This document shows positions 17,486 to 26,713 of a stretch of DNA of 64,000 bases, piece by piece. The number at the start of each line of letters is the position of its first letter. Position 1 is the stretch's first letter. The notes under the pieces are model-generated. The model did no database searches. It was not told where the DNA came from and saw nothing but the letters and a program-made list of their open reading frames with translations. The DNA is taken from assembly GCA_023423405.1 (NCBI GenBank), contig JAFAFR010000098.1, positions 62,001-126,000 on the forward strand, given 5' to 3'. Source of the stretch: Bacteroidota bacterium. GTDB lineage: Bacteria > Bacteroidota > Bacteroidia > Chitinophagales > Chitinophagaceae. The translations under genes and the position numbers were made by a program.

Positions 17486-17998
17486 ATGCGGATCTACCTC
17501 ATAGGATTTATGGGCAGTGGCAAATCGCACTGGGGGCGGCTCCTGAGCGCAGCACTGGAACTTCCTTTCTACGATCTTGATCATAGCATCGTGGAGCAGG
17601 AGGGCATGTCCATCGCCGATATCTTTGCTGCGAAAGGCGAGGAATATTTCCGGATGCTGGAAAAAGAATTTCTGGTGACCCTTACGCAAACCCATCCCGA
17701 TATGATCCTTTCCTGCGGCGGCGGCACGCCCTGTTTTTTCGGGAACATCGACTTCATGAAGGAACACGGCAAAGTGGTATGGCTGAATACGTCCACCGAT
17801 GTGCTGGTAAAGCGCCTGCTGAAAGAAAAAAATCACCGGCCGCTGCTGCGCGAAATTCCCGATGCCGACATGAAAGCATTCATCGTAAAAAAACTGCAGG
17901 GAAGAAAATTGTATTATGAACAGGCCCATCTTCGTCTACAGGAAGAGAACCTCACGCTGGAAGAAATGAAGCAGGCGATCGAATCGCAAGAACAATGA
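17486..17998 (+). CDS. aroK: Shikimate kinase
   Basis: The protein has 170 residues, the normal size. It phosphorylates shikimate with ATP in aromatic amino acid synthesis. The Walker A motif GFMGSGKSHWG is at residues 7-17, the shikimate-binding DLDHSIVEQEG follows near 32, then FRMLEKEF and SCGGGTPC. RPLL with the preceding lid region closes the site. It starts 6 bases after gcdH. Its last codons and stop lie within a 20-base tandem duplication. Confidence 0.93.
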   Translation: MRIYLIGFMGSGKSHWGRLLSAALELPFYDLDHSIVEQEGMSIADIFAAKGEEYFRMLEKEFLVTLTQTHPDMILSCGGGTPCFFGNIDFMKEHGKVVWLNTSTDVLVKRLLKEKNHRPLLREIPDADMKAFIVKKLQGRKLYYEQAHLRLQEENLTLEEMKQAIESQEQ

Positions 17999-18016
17999 TC
18001 GCATCACAAGAACAAT
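17977..18016. repeat. 20-bp tandem duplication over the aroK stop
   Basis: Two adjacent 20-base copies, 17977-17996 and 17997-18016, both of the form GATCGxATCxCAAGAACAAT, differ at two positions. The aroK stop codon spans the junction. Confidence 0.75.
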
Positions 18017-18027
18017 AAAACAGAAAC

Positions 18028-18432
18028 GTGGAAAAGCAAATCCTTTCAAAGAAGATATTACGCACGGCGGCCCTGCTGGGCGCGCTGGCCGTTGCCCTGG
18101 GCGCTTTCGGCGCGCATGGACTGAAACAAAAACTGCCGGCGGAAAGCCTGGCAGTTTTTGAAACGGGTGTACGTTATCATTTTTATCATGTCTTCGCACT
18201 GCTGTTCACCGGCCTGTTCTACCTGCACCATCCCGCGAAGCAGGTGGCTTATGCCGCCATCTGTTTTGAGCTGGGCATCCTGTTGTTCAGCGGCTCCCTG
18301 TACCTCATGACGGCACTCAAGGCAGGCGGCAGTGTGGGTGTATCGGGCATTGGCCTGGTGACGCCTATTGGTGGCCTCTTTTTCATTGCCGGCTGGCTGC
18401 TGCTGGCTTATGCCGTGCACAAACGCCTCTGA
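18028..18432 (+). CDS. DUF423 small membrane protein
   Basis: The protein has 134 residues and four predicted membrane helices. LGALAVALGAFGAHGLK near the N-terminus and FETGVRYHFYHVFALLF are the conserved signature of the DUF423 (YgdD-like) family. VSGIGLVTPIGGLFFIAGW is the last helix pair. The start is a GTG at 18028; no ATG is available. Function is unknown in the family. Confidence 0.88.
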   Translation: MEKQILSKKILRTAALLGALAVALGAFGAHGLKQKLPAESLAVFETGVRYHFYHVFALLFTGLFYLHHPAKQVAYAAICFELGILLFSGSLYLMTALKAGGSVGVSGIGLVTPIGGLFFIAGWLLLAYAVHKRL

Positions 18433-18443
18433 GCGACAGCACA

Positions 18444-20018
18444 TCAATTAAGCTTTTCCAGCCGGATATCGATCTTTTTCTCTTTTTTGAAATATTCCGA
18501 TACCAGGATAGAACCTGTTTTTGCCGGCAGAACCCGCATGGAGCTTGCTGTTGACTTCAACTGCAGTTTGTCTGTGGTGATCTGGCCTTCGTTGTAGGCA
18601 ATGCTGCGGAATACCATTCCCTTATAATCCTTGCCCCGTTCGTAATCGGAGAACGCCACATAGAAGCTGCTGTGGGTGTTGTTCACACGGGTGAATTCAT
18701 AATCGTACGCGCCCATGGTCTTTGCCGCGGCCGCCAGCAGGTGGGCGCTCACGTAGTCGCCGCCGGGAAGGGAGAACCTGTTCTTGTTCTTTTCATAGAT
18801 CTTAACATCCTTTACGTTGAACTGGTTGTCGAACCTTACCAGCACCATATTGGTGATGTTCAGGTTGGTGACGCTGCTGCCGCCATTGGAACTGCGGGTA
18901 GCGGCGCCCAGCACGGTGAGCGCAATGCCCGCTCCGCTGGCCACCCGGTTATATCCTTCACCAATGGCATAGATATCCCCATCTTCTGTCTGCACCAGTT
19001 TGTGGAAATAGAGATAGCCCACGTTTTCGAGCTTTCCTTTGGCATCTATGTTGAAGAACTTGGCGAAATCCCCGGCCCAGGAATTGTATTTCTGGTTTAA
19101 TATTTTTCCTTTACCATCGATGGTGATGGCCGCTACGCCCATCGTGGCGTTTTTCATCACACGGTCGTCTTTATCGTAATAATTGCCCAGGAGCAGGATT
19201 TCGTTTGAATTATTGAGATTGGAAATATTCAGTGGCAGGAACTTGTATTTGGTGGCATTCTCATCAATGTCGAACCGTTTCCTGCCGGTATTGATATCAA
19301 TCCCCAGCAGTGAAGATTCCAATTTGTTGCTCATCAGTTTTTCTTTCTTCAATACTTCAAAGACGGCAACATCCCCACTGGTGCCCAGGTAAGAGGCCGT
19401 GGCATATTTGTAGTCGCCATAGTCCGCCGCATAGGTGAGCTGTTTTTTGGTATCACTCCGGATAATGCCGATTTCAAAGGAATAATCTTTTCCGTCGCGC
19501 AGGGGAATGACGGCGAGATAGCCCTTGTTTTCGATGTCGTACACAAATTTGTTCGCCGCTTCGTCGTTGTTGACCGCCCGGAGTGAACCACTCTGTGTTA
19601 AGAAGGCCATGGACCTTTTATCGAGCTCCCTGGTATAGGTTTGCCTGAGTTTGCCGTCGAGGCCATAGATCTTGGAGGTAAAAGTCCTTTCACCGGCATT
19701 CATGAAAAGAAAAAGCATGGAGCTGGTATTGTAAGACGTTTCGATCAGTTGCTCTTTTTTGTCGTCTTCGAACTTGATGCGGTTCACTTCCCGCAGGTTT
19801 TCATCGAGTACCTGTATGGTATACTCATTGGTACTCCTGTCCACTTTGTCGGAGACATAAAAATAGAAATAGCCCTTGACCTCTCCGCCCGATTCAATGG
19901 TGCCGGAGTTTTTGAGGGAAACGGAATAAATGTTGTCGATGGTTGTTTTCTGAGCCTGAACCAGTGCCGGGGCTGCTACAACTAACTGTGCCGCCAGCAG
20001 GTAATGTTTGAGGTGCAT
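18444..20018 (-). CDS. Uncharacterised secreted protein (possibly DUF6770)
   Basis: The protein has 524 residues with a signal peptide (MHLKHYLLAAQLVVAAPALVQAQ). The mature part is strand-rich and repetitive in character, with segments such as GYFYFYVSDKVD, VQTEDGDIYAIGEGYN and MRVLPAKTGSILVSEYFKKEKKIDIRLEKLN, suggesting a propeller-like fold. I associate this with Bacteroidota proteins labelled DUF6770, but this is from memory. It lies 14 bases after the M48 protease gene and is probably co-transcribed with it. Confidence 0.75.
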   Translation of the reverse strand: MHLKHYLLAAQLVVAAPALVQAQKTTIDNIYSVSLKNSGTIESGGEVKGYFYFYVSDKVDRSTNEYTIQVLDENLREVNRIKFEDDKKEQLIETSYNTSSMLFLFMNAGERTFTSKIYGLDGKLRQTYTRELDKRSMAFLTQSGSLRAVNNDEAANKFVYDIENKGYLAVIPLRDGKDYSFEIGIIRSDTKKQLTYAADYGDYKYATASYLGTSGDVAVFEVLKKEKLMSNKLESSLLGIDINTGRKRFDIDENATKYKFLPLNISNLNNSNEILLLGNYYDKDDRVMKNATMGVAAITIDGKGKILNQKYNSWAGDFAKFFNIDAKGKLENVGYLYFHKLVQTEDGDIYAIGEGYNRVASGAGIALTVLGAATRSSNGGSSVTNLNITNMVLVRFDNQFNVKDVKIYEKNKNRFSLPGGDYVSAHLLAAAAKTMGAYDYEFTRVNNTHSSFYVAFSDYERGKDYKGMVFRSIAYNEGQITTDKLQLKSTASSMRVLPAKTGSILVSEYFKKEKKIDIRLEKLN

Positions 20019-20032
20019 AGTGAAATAATTGG

Positions 20033-21403
20033 TTATGGATTGGAGGTTTTATTGTGTTGGGTGGCCTCGGCCAGCTCCTGCCGGAAAGCAGTGTTCTCAG
20101 GAACCCGGGCCGCTATTTTATCGAGGTAACGGTAATGCACAGCTGCCATTTCAGACAATCGTACGTTCTGCAGGTAGCGCAGCCATTCTTCGTATTCCGG
20201 CGTGGGACTGTCGCCCGGCTGTTCAATGAGATTGCCCAGGCGATGACCGGCCTGGGCCTTATACAAATGGTTCATGGTTTTTGCCAGGGTGGTGGCCAGC
20301 CATATATTGCCCGGCTGCTGCGGATAGAGCTGCAGGGTATAGTAGAGGGCCCTGCCCAGTTCCTGCCGGTCGATACAGAACTGGATGCATTCGGCATCGA
20401 AACGGCCCGATAAACGCCGGAATTCATTTTCACCAACAAGGAAAAGCCGTTGCCCGGATTGGTAGGCGGCCATTGCCCGCTGGCGCAGTTTTTCAACGCG
20501 TAACTGGCAGTCGGGGTGGGTCTTGAGCGAATCCTCCAGTTTCTGCTTCTCCTTTGTCTGGGTTTGCATTTTTTCACTCAGGGTGGGACTGGCAACTTTA
20601 ATCCATCGTGCCCTGAAGGGATAGTCTGAAAAATTGAACTGCTCCTTCAGTTGCAGGCTGCCGCTGAATTTTTCCTGGTCGATGGAGTCGAGCAGGGCCA
20701 GGGCGCTGAGCGTTTCCCGCAGGTCGAAGCCCGTGGGGCGCATGAACTCCAGGGCCAGCGAATCGGCTTCTGTTTCATGTGTTCTGCCATGACGGCGATG
20801 GGTAAAGGAGATACCTTTCATCAATTCTTCCAGGCGCTTGTTGCGCTGGTAAGTCGATTTGCTGATAGACTTCAGTTCATCGCGCACTTCTTCCGAATTC
20901 ATTTTTTCCACCCATTCCCTCACCTGTGTATCGTTGTGCTTCAGGTAAAAATGCGCCAGCTCGTGGCAGAGGATAAAAGCAACCTGGCTTTCATTCCGCA
21001 GGCGATTGAAGAGTCCGATGTTGAAAAACACATGTCCCTCACCGTAACAGGCAGCATTGGGCCAATAAGTGCGCGAAAAGTGCACGGCCGGCCGCTGCCT
21101 GGCCAGTTCGGGGTTGGCGGCGAAAACAATGGCGGTTAATTTTTCCAGGTAGGCGGTTGCTTCCGGGTCGGTCACCACCTGGTTGCTGTCGTACATCTTG
21201 CGGATGCTCCCGTATCTTTTTTCGTACTGCTCGGCCAGCTCTTTTTTCAAAGGGCCTTTCAATTCGGCCATTGCCATACGGTGCCTGTCGGAAGCGTCCT
21301 GCTGGTAAGCAGCAAGTGTGGTGGCTGATTTTTGAAGGGGTTGAATGTCCTGCGCACAAAGGGTTGCAGACAGCAGCAGCAGGATCAGGGTAAGGGTACG
21401 CAT
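20033..21403 (-). CDS. M48-family metalloprotease, secreted
   Basis: The protein has 456 residues with a signal peptide ending near TLCAQ. The zinc site is HELAH within VAFILCHELAHFYLKHND (about residues 140-157), and the third ligand Glu lies in HETEADSLALEFM. It is therefore an Oma1/BepA-like envelope protease. The remaining 200 residues form a helical region that may bind substrate or partners. It precedes the uncharacterised secreted protein gene on the same strand. Confidence 0.9.
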   Translation of the reverse strand: MRTLTLILLLLSATLCAQDIQPLQKSATTLAAYQQDASDRHRMAMAELKGPLKKELAEQYEKRYGSIRKMYDSNQVVTDPEATAYLEKLTAIVFAANPELARQRPAVHFSRTYWPNAACYGEGHVFFNIGLFNRLRNESQVAFILCHELAHFYLKHNDTQVREWVEKMNSEEVRDELKSISKSTYQRNKRLEELMKGISFTHRRHGRTHETEADSLALEFMRPTGFDLRETLSALALLDSIDQEKFSGSLQLKEQFNFSDYPFRARWIKVASPTLSEKMQTQTKEKQKLEDSLKTHPDCQLRVEKLRQRAMAAYQSGQRLFLVGENEFRRLSGRFDAECIQFCIDRQELGRALYYTLQLYPQQPGNIWLATTLAKTMNHLYKAQAGHRLGNLIEQPGDSPTPEYEEWLRYLQNVRLSEMAAVHYRYLDKIAARVPENTAFRQELAEATQHNKTSNP

Positions 21404-21464
21404 TCAGTAATAAGGTTTCGCGCACCAAGATAAATTTTTTTACGAAAAATAAAAATGTACAAAA

Positions 21465-23378
21465 TTATTGCAGCGGCACACTAAGCGTAATCACCGTACC
21501 GTTCTCGCTCCTTACTCCGAAATGCCCCTCGACGTTTTCCATCCGCTTGCGCATATTGCTCATGCCATTGCTGAAGGCGCGCATTTTATCGGGCTGCAGG
21601 CCTATGCCGTTGTCGCGGATCCTTACCACCAGGTGCGGTCCCAGCTTGAATTCAATCAGCACTTCCGTGGCTTCCGCATGTTTGGCGATATTGTTCAGCG
21701 CTTCCTTGATACAGAGAAAAATATTCCTTCTCTTTTCGCCACTGATCTGGATGCTGCCGGTTCCATCGGGATGATCGATCCTGTACTGTATGCCCGTGCT
21801 TTCCAGGAATTCGCCGGTATAGCTGCGCACATAGGCGATCATATTGTCCACCGTATCATTGGAACTCTTCATGGTCCAGATGATGGTGTTCATCTTACTG
21901 ATCAGGTCATTGGCGGAAAGCGATATCTTCTCTATTTCCGGGAGCGGCTCGCCTTTCATTTTTGCTTTCGCCAGTTCGCTCATCAAACGGATGGCTGTAA
22001 CGCCCGAGCCCAGCTCGTCGTGCATGTCGGCTGAAATGCGGTTGCGCTCGTCCTGCTTGGCGGCGAGGATGGCCATCTTTCTTTCGTATGCCTCTTTTTC
22101 ATAATCCATCAGCAGGCGTTCCTTCTCACGCACCCGGTCGCTGATATCCTGTTTGTTCTTGGCCGACAACGCCACCAGGAAGAATACCAGCTCGAAAAGA
22201 ACACCCATCTCGTACCAGAAAAGGGAATCATTGATTAGGTCGGTCGTATGACCCTGGAAGCGGTGCGCTGTATTGATCAGGAAGAGCGAAAGCAATCCGC
22301 CCAGGAACAAAAAGCTGTGCCCGATGGCCAGGTAGCGCAAAATGGGCGAACGGTTCACAATGGTATAGCAAATGAAAAAAACCGTGCTGAAAGACCAGGC
22401 ATATTTTACCAGGTTCTCCACCATGTTCTGCAGCGGAAAATTGTCGGTGAAAAAATACAGGAGACTGAATATGACGATGCCTGTTACAATGATCACCTGC
22501 TGCGCATAGAGCACGGCATTCAGGGTGGGAAAATGACTGCGCGACCCGATAAAATTGCGCAGGAAAATAAAGTAGAACAGGGTTCCGGAAGCCTGCAGGA
22601 TAAAATCAAGATAGCTCTCAAAAAAATAATTCCCTTCAAAGGGAACGCGGTAGAGATAGGCCTTGAAGAAAAACATGATACCTACCAGCAAGGCATAAGC
22701 GGCATAATAAATGAACGCGATGCTGCGGTTCATGTAATAAGCGGCCAGCGAATAAAAGATCATCATCAGCATGATGCCGCATACCAGGTAGGTGATGATG
22801 CCGTTCAGCTTTTTTTCATTCTGGAACTGGGTCAGCAACTGCGGCAGGTAAAATTCGTAGCTGAGGGTGGGATTGAGGGAATTGACCGTGGTTTTGATGA
22901 AGTTGAGCCCGGCAATGAAGTCGGCGGTTTCGCCTGCGGAAAGTTGCAATTGCCGCGCCGTGTTTCTTTCAAAGGATCCGGGCGCAAGCGGTTCTGTTTG
23001 GGGGATGAACCTTCCGGAAGCACTGTCTTTTTTATAAATATCGATTCGGTTGAAATAAAAACCCGGCAGCAGGTAAAGAATGGCCGGGTTGCCCAGGTCG
23101 TTGCGGATGGTGAATTGCAGGAAGCAGGGTTTGCCCACATATTGCGGACTCACTTTCCGGCCCATACTGGCCGGGATGGGCGATAATACGGGAAGTCCGT
23201 ACAAACTATCCGTTCTTACCACCCGGTTGGTATCGAGGTAGATTCGGCTGGCGGAACCAATAGGGGAGTAGAGTTGCAGGGCACTGAGTGCTATGGTATC
23301 GGGTGATGCGGAGGCCGGCTGGGAATGTCCGGCCAGGGTTATCAACAGCAAGCAGGTAGCGAGCGCAAAAATCCGCAT
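21465..23378 (-). CDS. 7TMR-DISM sensor histidine kinase
   Basis: The protein has 637 residues. A signal peptide is followed by a 7TMR-DISMED2-type sensory beta domain (about 25-185), seven membrane helices (about 195-390), a coiled-coil and HisKA_3 dimerisation helix with the phosphoaccepting His in RNRISADMHDELGSG, and a HATPase domain with IKEALNNIAKHA and RDNGIGL. The ATG at 23378 is chosen because it starts the signal peptide; a much longer open frame upstream overlaps the divergent ftsK. No response regulator is adjacent, so it is an orphan kinase here. Confidence 0.9.
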   Translation of the reverse strand: MRIFALATCLLLITLAGHSQPASASPDTIALSALQLYSPIGSASRIYLDTNRVVRTDSLYGLPVLSPIPASMGRKVSPQYVGKPCFLQFTIRNDLGNPAILYLLPGFYFNRIDIYKKDSASGRFIPQTEPLAPGSFERNTARQLQLSAGETADFIAGLNFIKTTVNSLNPTLSYEFYLPQLLTQFQNEKKLNGIITYLVCGIMLMMIFYSLAAYYMNRSIAFIYYAAYALLVGIMFFFKAYLYRVPFEGNYFFESYLDFILQASGTLFYFIFLRNFIGSRSHFPTLNAVLYAQQVIIVTGIVIFSLLYFFTDNFPLQNMVENLVKYAWSFSTVFFICYTIVNRSPILRYLAIGHSFLFLGGLLSLFLINTAHRFQGHTTDLINDSLFWYEMGVLFELVFFLVALSAKNKQDISDRVREKERLLMDYEKEAYERKMAILAAKQDERNRISADMHDELGSGVTAIRLMSELAKAKMKGEPLPEIEKISLSANDLISKMNTIIWTMKSSNDTVDNMIAYVRSYTGEFLESTGIQYRIDHPDGTGSIQISGEKRRNIFLCIKEALNNIAKHAEATEVLIEFKLGPHLVVRIRDNGIGLQPDKMRAFSNGMSNMRKRMENVEGHFGVRSENGTVITLSVPLQ

Positions 23379-23410
23379 CCTACAAAATACAATTTCTTTG
23401 GGTGTAAATG

Positions 23411-23418
23411 TATATTTG
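23411..23418 (+). promoter_or_regulatory. -7 box (TATATTTG) of ftsK
   Basis: TATATTTG fits TAnnTTTG perfectly and ends only 5 bases before the ftsK ATG, implying a very short or absent leader. Confidence 0.5.
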
Positions 23419-23423
23419 TGGTT

Positions 23424-25961
23424 ATGGCAAATAAGCTGAAATCCAAGAAAAAGCCAACACCCGAGCCCGTTGATCTGCGTCCGGAAAAAGAAGAGAAGCT
23501 TCCTGTGAAATCCGTTTTGCAGGATGAGCGGACCCATAAAATCATCGGCGCCCTCCTGCTCCTGCTGGCTGCTTTTTTGTTTATTGCCTTCACTTCCTAT
23601 CTCTTCACCTGGCAGGAAGACCAGGACAAGGTATTCCGCGGTGCCTGGAAATTCCTCTTTGCCGACGACATCAAAGTAGCCAATCTCCTGGGCCGCCTCG
23701 GCGCCTGGGTATCGCATTTTTTCTTTTACAAAGGATTCGGACTCGCTTCCTATTTTCTCTGCAGCCTCTTTTTCACCCTGGGCGCCAACCTGCTTTTTGG
23801 TCAGAAAATGTTCCGCCTCAGCCGCAACATCCGTTATGTACTGGTGGGACTTTTTTATTTCAGCGTGGCTTTCGCCTTTTTCTCCGGCTCCACCGGTTTC
23901 CCCTGGGGCGGTGGCGTGGGCCTCATGATCAGCAACTGGATGAGCAGTTTCCTGGGAAGCATCGGAACCGGCGCCCTGCTGCTGCTCGGCGGACTGGCCT
24001 ATTTCATCTGGCGCGTTAACCCGGTGTTCAAAGTGCCCAAAATGCCCAGCCTTCCGGTACGCAATAAGGAAGAAAATCCGGAGCCCGTTCCGGACCCGTC
24101 CGGTGAAGATGCCGACCCCGATGCCGCCCGCTTGTTCATAGAAGAAAAAACGGCCAACAAAAAACAGAACGGCCTCAAAAAAGAAGGCGGCGTAGTGGTG
24201 CTGCCACCCGAGCCGGTGGACGAACCCCATAATTTTCCGCTGCAACTGGTGGAGCGGGAAGAAGAGCCCCAGGCCTTCCAAACCCAGCCTGAAGTTCCGG
24301 ACACGCCGGAAACTGTTCTGCCCACCCCGCCGGCGCCCGAACCCGTTGCCGTGATCCTGCCGCCAAAAATGCCGGCCAGCGACCTGCAACTGGAAATAAA
24401 GTCGGCCCCCGAAACGCCGGAGCCCAACGAAGAAGCCGTTACCGAAACCGACCTGCCACCTTATGAGCCCACGCTCGACCTGCGCGATTACAAATACCCC
24501 AGCCTCGACCTGCTCGAAACCCATGGCAGCGAAAAAATAGTGCAGGACCCCACCGAACTGGAAGCCAACAAGAACCAGATCATCAACACCCTCAAGAACT
24601 ACGATATCCAGATACAGAAAATATTTGCCACCGTTGGCCCCACCGTCACACTCTATGAAATTGTGCCCGCCGCCGGCGTGCGGATCTCGCGCATCAAAAA
24701 CCTGGAAGACGATATCGCGCTGAGCCTGGCGGCGCTGGGCATCCGCATCATCGCACCCATTCCGGGTAAGGGCACCATCGGTATTGAAGTGCCCAACGTG
24801 AAGAAAACAGTGGTGAGCATGAAAACCCTGCTGGGCTCAGAAAAGTTCCAGCACAGCAATTTCAGCCTGCCCATCGCCATCGGTAAAAAGATCGACAACG
24901 AAAATTTCATCGTAGACCTCGCATCCATGCCCCACATGTTGATGGCGGGTGCCACGGGCCAGGGGAAATCGGTGGGACTGAACGCCATCCTCGTTTCCCT
25001 GCTCTATAAAAAACATCCTTCGCAATTGAAATTTGTGCTGGTGGATCCCAAAAAAGTGGAGCTGAGCATTTACCGCACCATCGAAAAACATTTCCTCGCC
25101 AAACTGCCCGGGGAAGAAGAAGCCATCATCACCGACACCAAAAAAGTGGTGCACACCCTCAATGCCCTCTGCATTGAAATGGACAACCGCTACGACCTGC
25201 TGAAAGAAGCCGGCACCCGCAACATCCGCGAATACAACGAGAAGTTCGTCAAACGCAAACTCAACCCGCAAAAGGGTCACCAGTTCCTGCCCTTTATGGT
25301 GCTGGTGATCGATGAATTTGCCGACCTCATCATGACGGCCGGCAAGGAAGTGGAGATGCCCATCGCGCGACTGGCGCAACTGGCGCGGGCCGTAGGCATT
25401 CACCTCATCATCGCCACGCAGCGTCCGTCGGTCAACATCATTACAGGTACCATCAAGGCCAACTTCCCTGCGCGCATCGCCTTCAAGGTTTCTTCCAAGA
25501 TCGACAGCCGCACCATCCTCGACGCCGGCGGCGCCGAACAACTGATCGGGAAAGGCGATATGCTGATCTCTTATAATGGTGAACTGACCCGTTTGCAGTG
25601 CGCCTTCGTGGATACGCCCGAGGTGGAAGAAGTGACCGGTTTTATCGGCCAGCAGCGCGGGTATCCGCAGGCCTTCCTGCTGCCGGAATATGTGGATGAA
25701 AAAGACATGGAGGGAAAAGACTTCGACCTGAACGATAAGGACCCGCTCTTTGAAGATGCGGCCCGCCTGATTGTGCAAAACCAAATGGGGTCCACCTCCC
25801 TGCTGCAGCGACGCATGAAACTGGGATACAACCGTGCAGGCCGGCTCATGGACCAACTCGAATCCGCCGGCGTGGTAGGCCCCAACCTGGGCAGCAAGGC
25901 CCGCGACGTGATCATCAAAACGGAAGCGGAACTGGAAGAATACCTCGCCCAACTCCCCTGA
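23424..25961 (+). CDS. ftsK: DNA translocase FtsK
   Basis: The protein has 845 residues. Four hydrophobic segments lie in the first 200 residues, followed by a Pro/Glu-rich linker (about 205-350), an alpha/beta motor domain with Walker A GATGQGKSVGLNAIL, and Walker B VLVIDEFADLIMT. The C-terminal gamma winged-helix domain (LLQRRMKLGYNRAGRLMDQLE) recognises polar DNA motifs. It pumps chromosome ends across the division septum. The ATG at 23424 is used because the promoter box lies directly in front of it. Confidence 0.95.
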   Translation: MANKLKSKKKPTPEPVDLRPEKEEKLPVKSVLQDERTHKIIGALLLLLAAFLFIAFTSYLFTWQEDQDKVFRGAWKFLFADDIKVANLLGRLGAWVSHFFFYKGFGLASYFLCSLFFTLGANLLFGQKMFRLSRNIRYVLVGLFYFSVAFAFFSGSTGFPWGGGVGLMISNWMSSFLGSIGTGALLLLGGLAYFIWRVNPVFKVPKMPSLPVRNKEENPEPVPDPSGEDADPDAARLFIEEKTANKKQNGLKKEGGVVVLPPEPVDEPHNFPLQLVEREEEPQAFQTQPEVPDTPETVLPTPPAPEPVAVILPPKMPASDLQLEIKSAPETPEPNEEAVTETDLPPYEPTLDLRDYKYPSLDLLETHGSEKIVQDPTELEANKNQIINTLKNYDIQIQKIFATVGPTVTLYEIVPAAGVRISRIKNLEDDIALSLAALGIRIIAPIPGKGTIGIEVPNVKKTVVSMKTLLGSEKFQHSNFSLPIAIGKKIDNENFIVDLASMPHMLMAGATGQGKSVGLNAILVSLLYKKHPSQLKFVLVDPKKVELSIYRTIEKHFLAKLPGEEEAIITDTKKVVHTLNALCIEMDNRYDLLKEAGTRNIREYNEKFVKRKLNPQKGHQFLPFMVLVIDEFADLIMTAGKEVEMPIARLAQLARAVGIHLIIATQRPSVNIITGTIKANFPARIAFKVSSKIDSRTILDAGGAEQLIGKGDMLISYNGELTRLQCAFVDTPEVEEVTGFIGQQRGYPQAFLLPEYVDEKDMEGKDFDLNDKDPLFEDAARLIVQNQMGSTSLLQRRMKLGYNRAGRLMDQLESAGVVGPNLGSKARDVIIKTEAELEEYLAQLP

Positions 25962-26009
25962 TTAAACTTTTGCAACAATAGCTGGTCTGAGTATTGCAAG
26001 GGAAAGGAA

Positions 26010-26017
26010 TATCTTTG
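26010..26017 (+). promoter_or_regulatory. -7 box (TATCTTTG) of the lolA-like gene
   Basis: TATCTTTG matches TAnnTTTG and lies 29 bases before the start codon at 26047. Confidence 0.45.
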
Positions 26018-26046
26018 CGCTTTGGCCAACAATAAAAAATCGCTAA

Positions 26047-26700
26047 ATGAAGAAATTTTTTGCCATACCTGTTGTACTGATTGCTCTCCTGTTCACCCAT
26101 ACGGTTTTTGCTCAGAACGATCCCGCCGCCAAACAAATACTCGACGCGGTGAGCGCCAAATTCAAAACCTTCAAAGCCGTGCAGTCCGGTTTTACCCTGC
26201 AGGTGGAAGACGGCAAGGGAAAACTGCAGGGTAACAAATCGGGTACCGTATATATGAAAGATGGGAAGTATAAAGTGGTAATAACCGGGCAGGAAATTTA
26301 TTGCGATGGCAAAACCGTGTGGACCTACGACAAAGCGGCGAACGAAGTAACCATCACCAATTTCGATGGCGGCCAGGGAACCATCACACCACAAAAATTG
26401 TTCACTGATTTTTACGATAAGGATTTTCTCTATAAACTGAACGGCGAGAAAAAAGTAGGCAATAAAACCCTGCAGGAGATTGAACTTACACCGGTAGACA
26501 AATCCAAAGCCTTCCACAAAGTATATGTGTATGTCGATAAAGCCACCAAGGCCATTTCCAGCACCAAAGTGCTGGAAAAAAACGGCAATAAATACACCTA
26601 TTCAGTCCTCAACATGAATACGAAAGCCAATGTGCCCGACGACACATTCGTATTCAACAAGGCCAAATATCCCGGTGTGGAAGAAGTGGATCTTCGCTGA
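26047..26700 (+). CDS. lolA: LolA-like outer-membrane lipoprotein carrier
   Basis: The protein has 217 residues with a signal peptide ending at VFAQ. The LolA-type open beta-barrel is indicated by DAVSAKFKTFKAVQSGFTL, SGTVYMKDGKYKVV and DGKTVWTYDKAANEVTI. It should ferry lipoproteins through the periplasm to the outer membrane. It follows ftsK after 85 bases with its own promoter box, a pairing common in Bacteroidota. It converges with an AraC-type regulator. Confidence 0.85.
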   Translation: MKKFFAIPVVLIALLFTHTVFAQNDPAAKQILDAVSAKFKTFKAVQSGFTLQVEDGKGKLQGNKSGTVYMKDGKYKVVITGQEIYCDGKTVWTYDKAANEVTITNFDGGQGTITPQKLFTDFYDKDFLYKLNGEKKVGNKTLQEIELTPVDKSKAFHKVYVYVDKATKAISSTKVLEKNGNKYTYSVLNMNTKANVPDDTFVFNKAKYPGVEEVDLR

Positions 26701-26713
26701 CCCGGCCGGCCGC

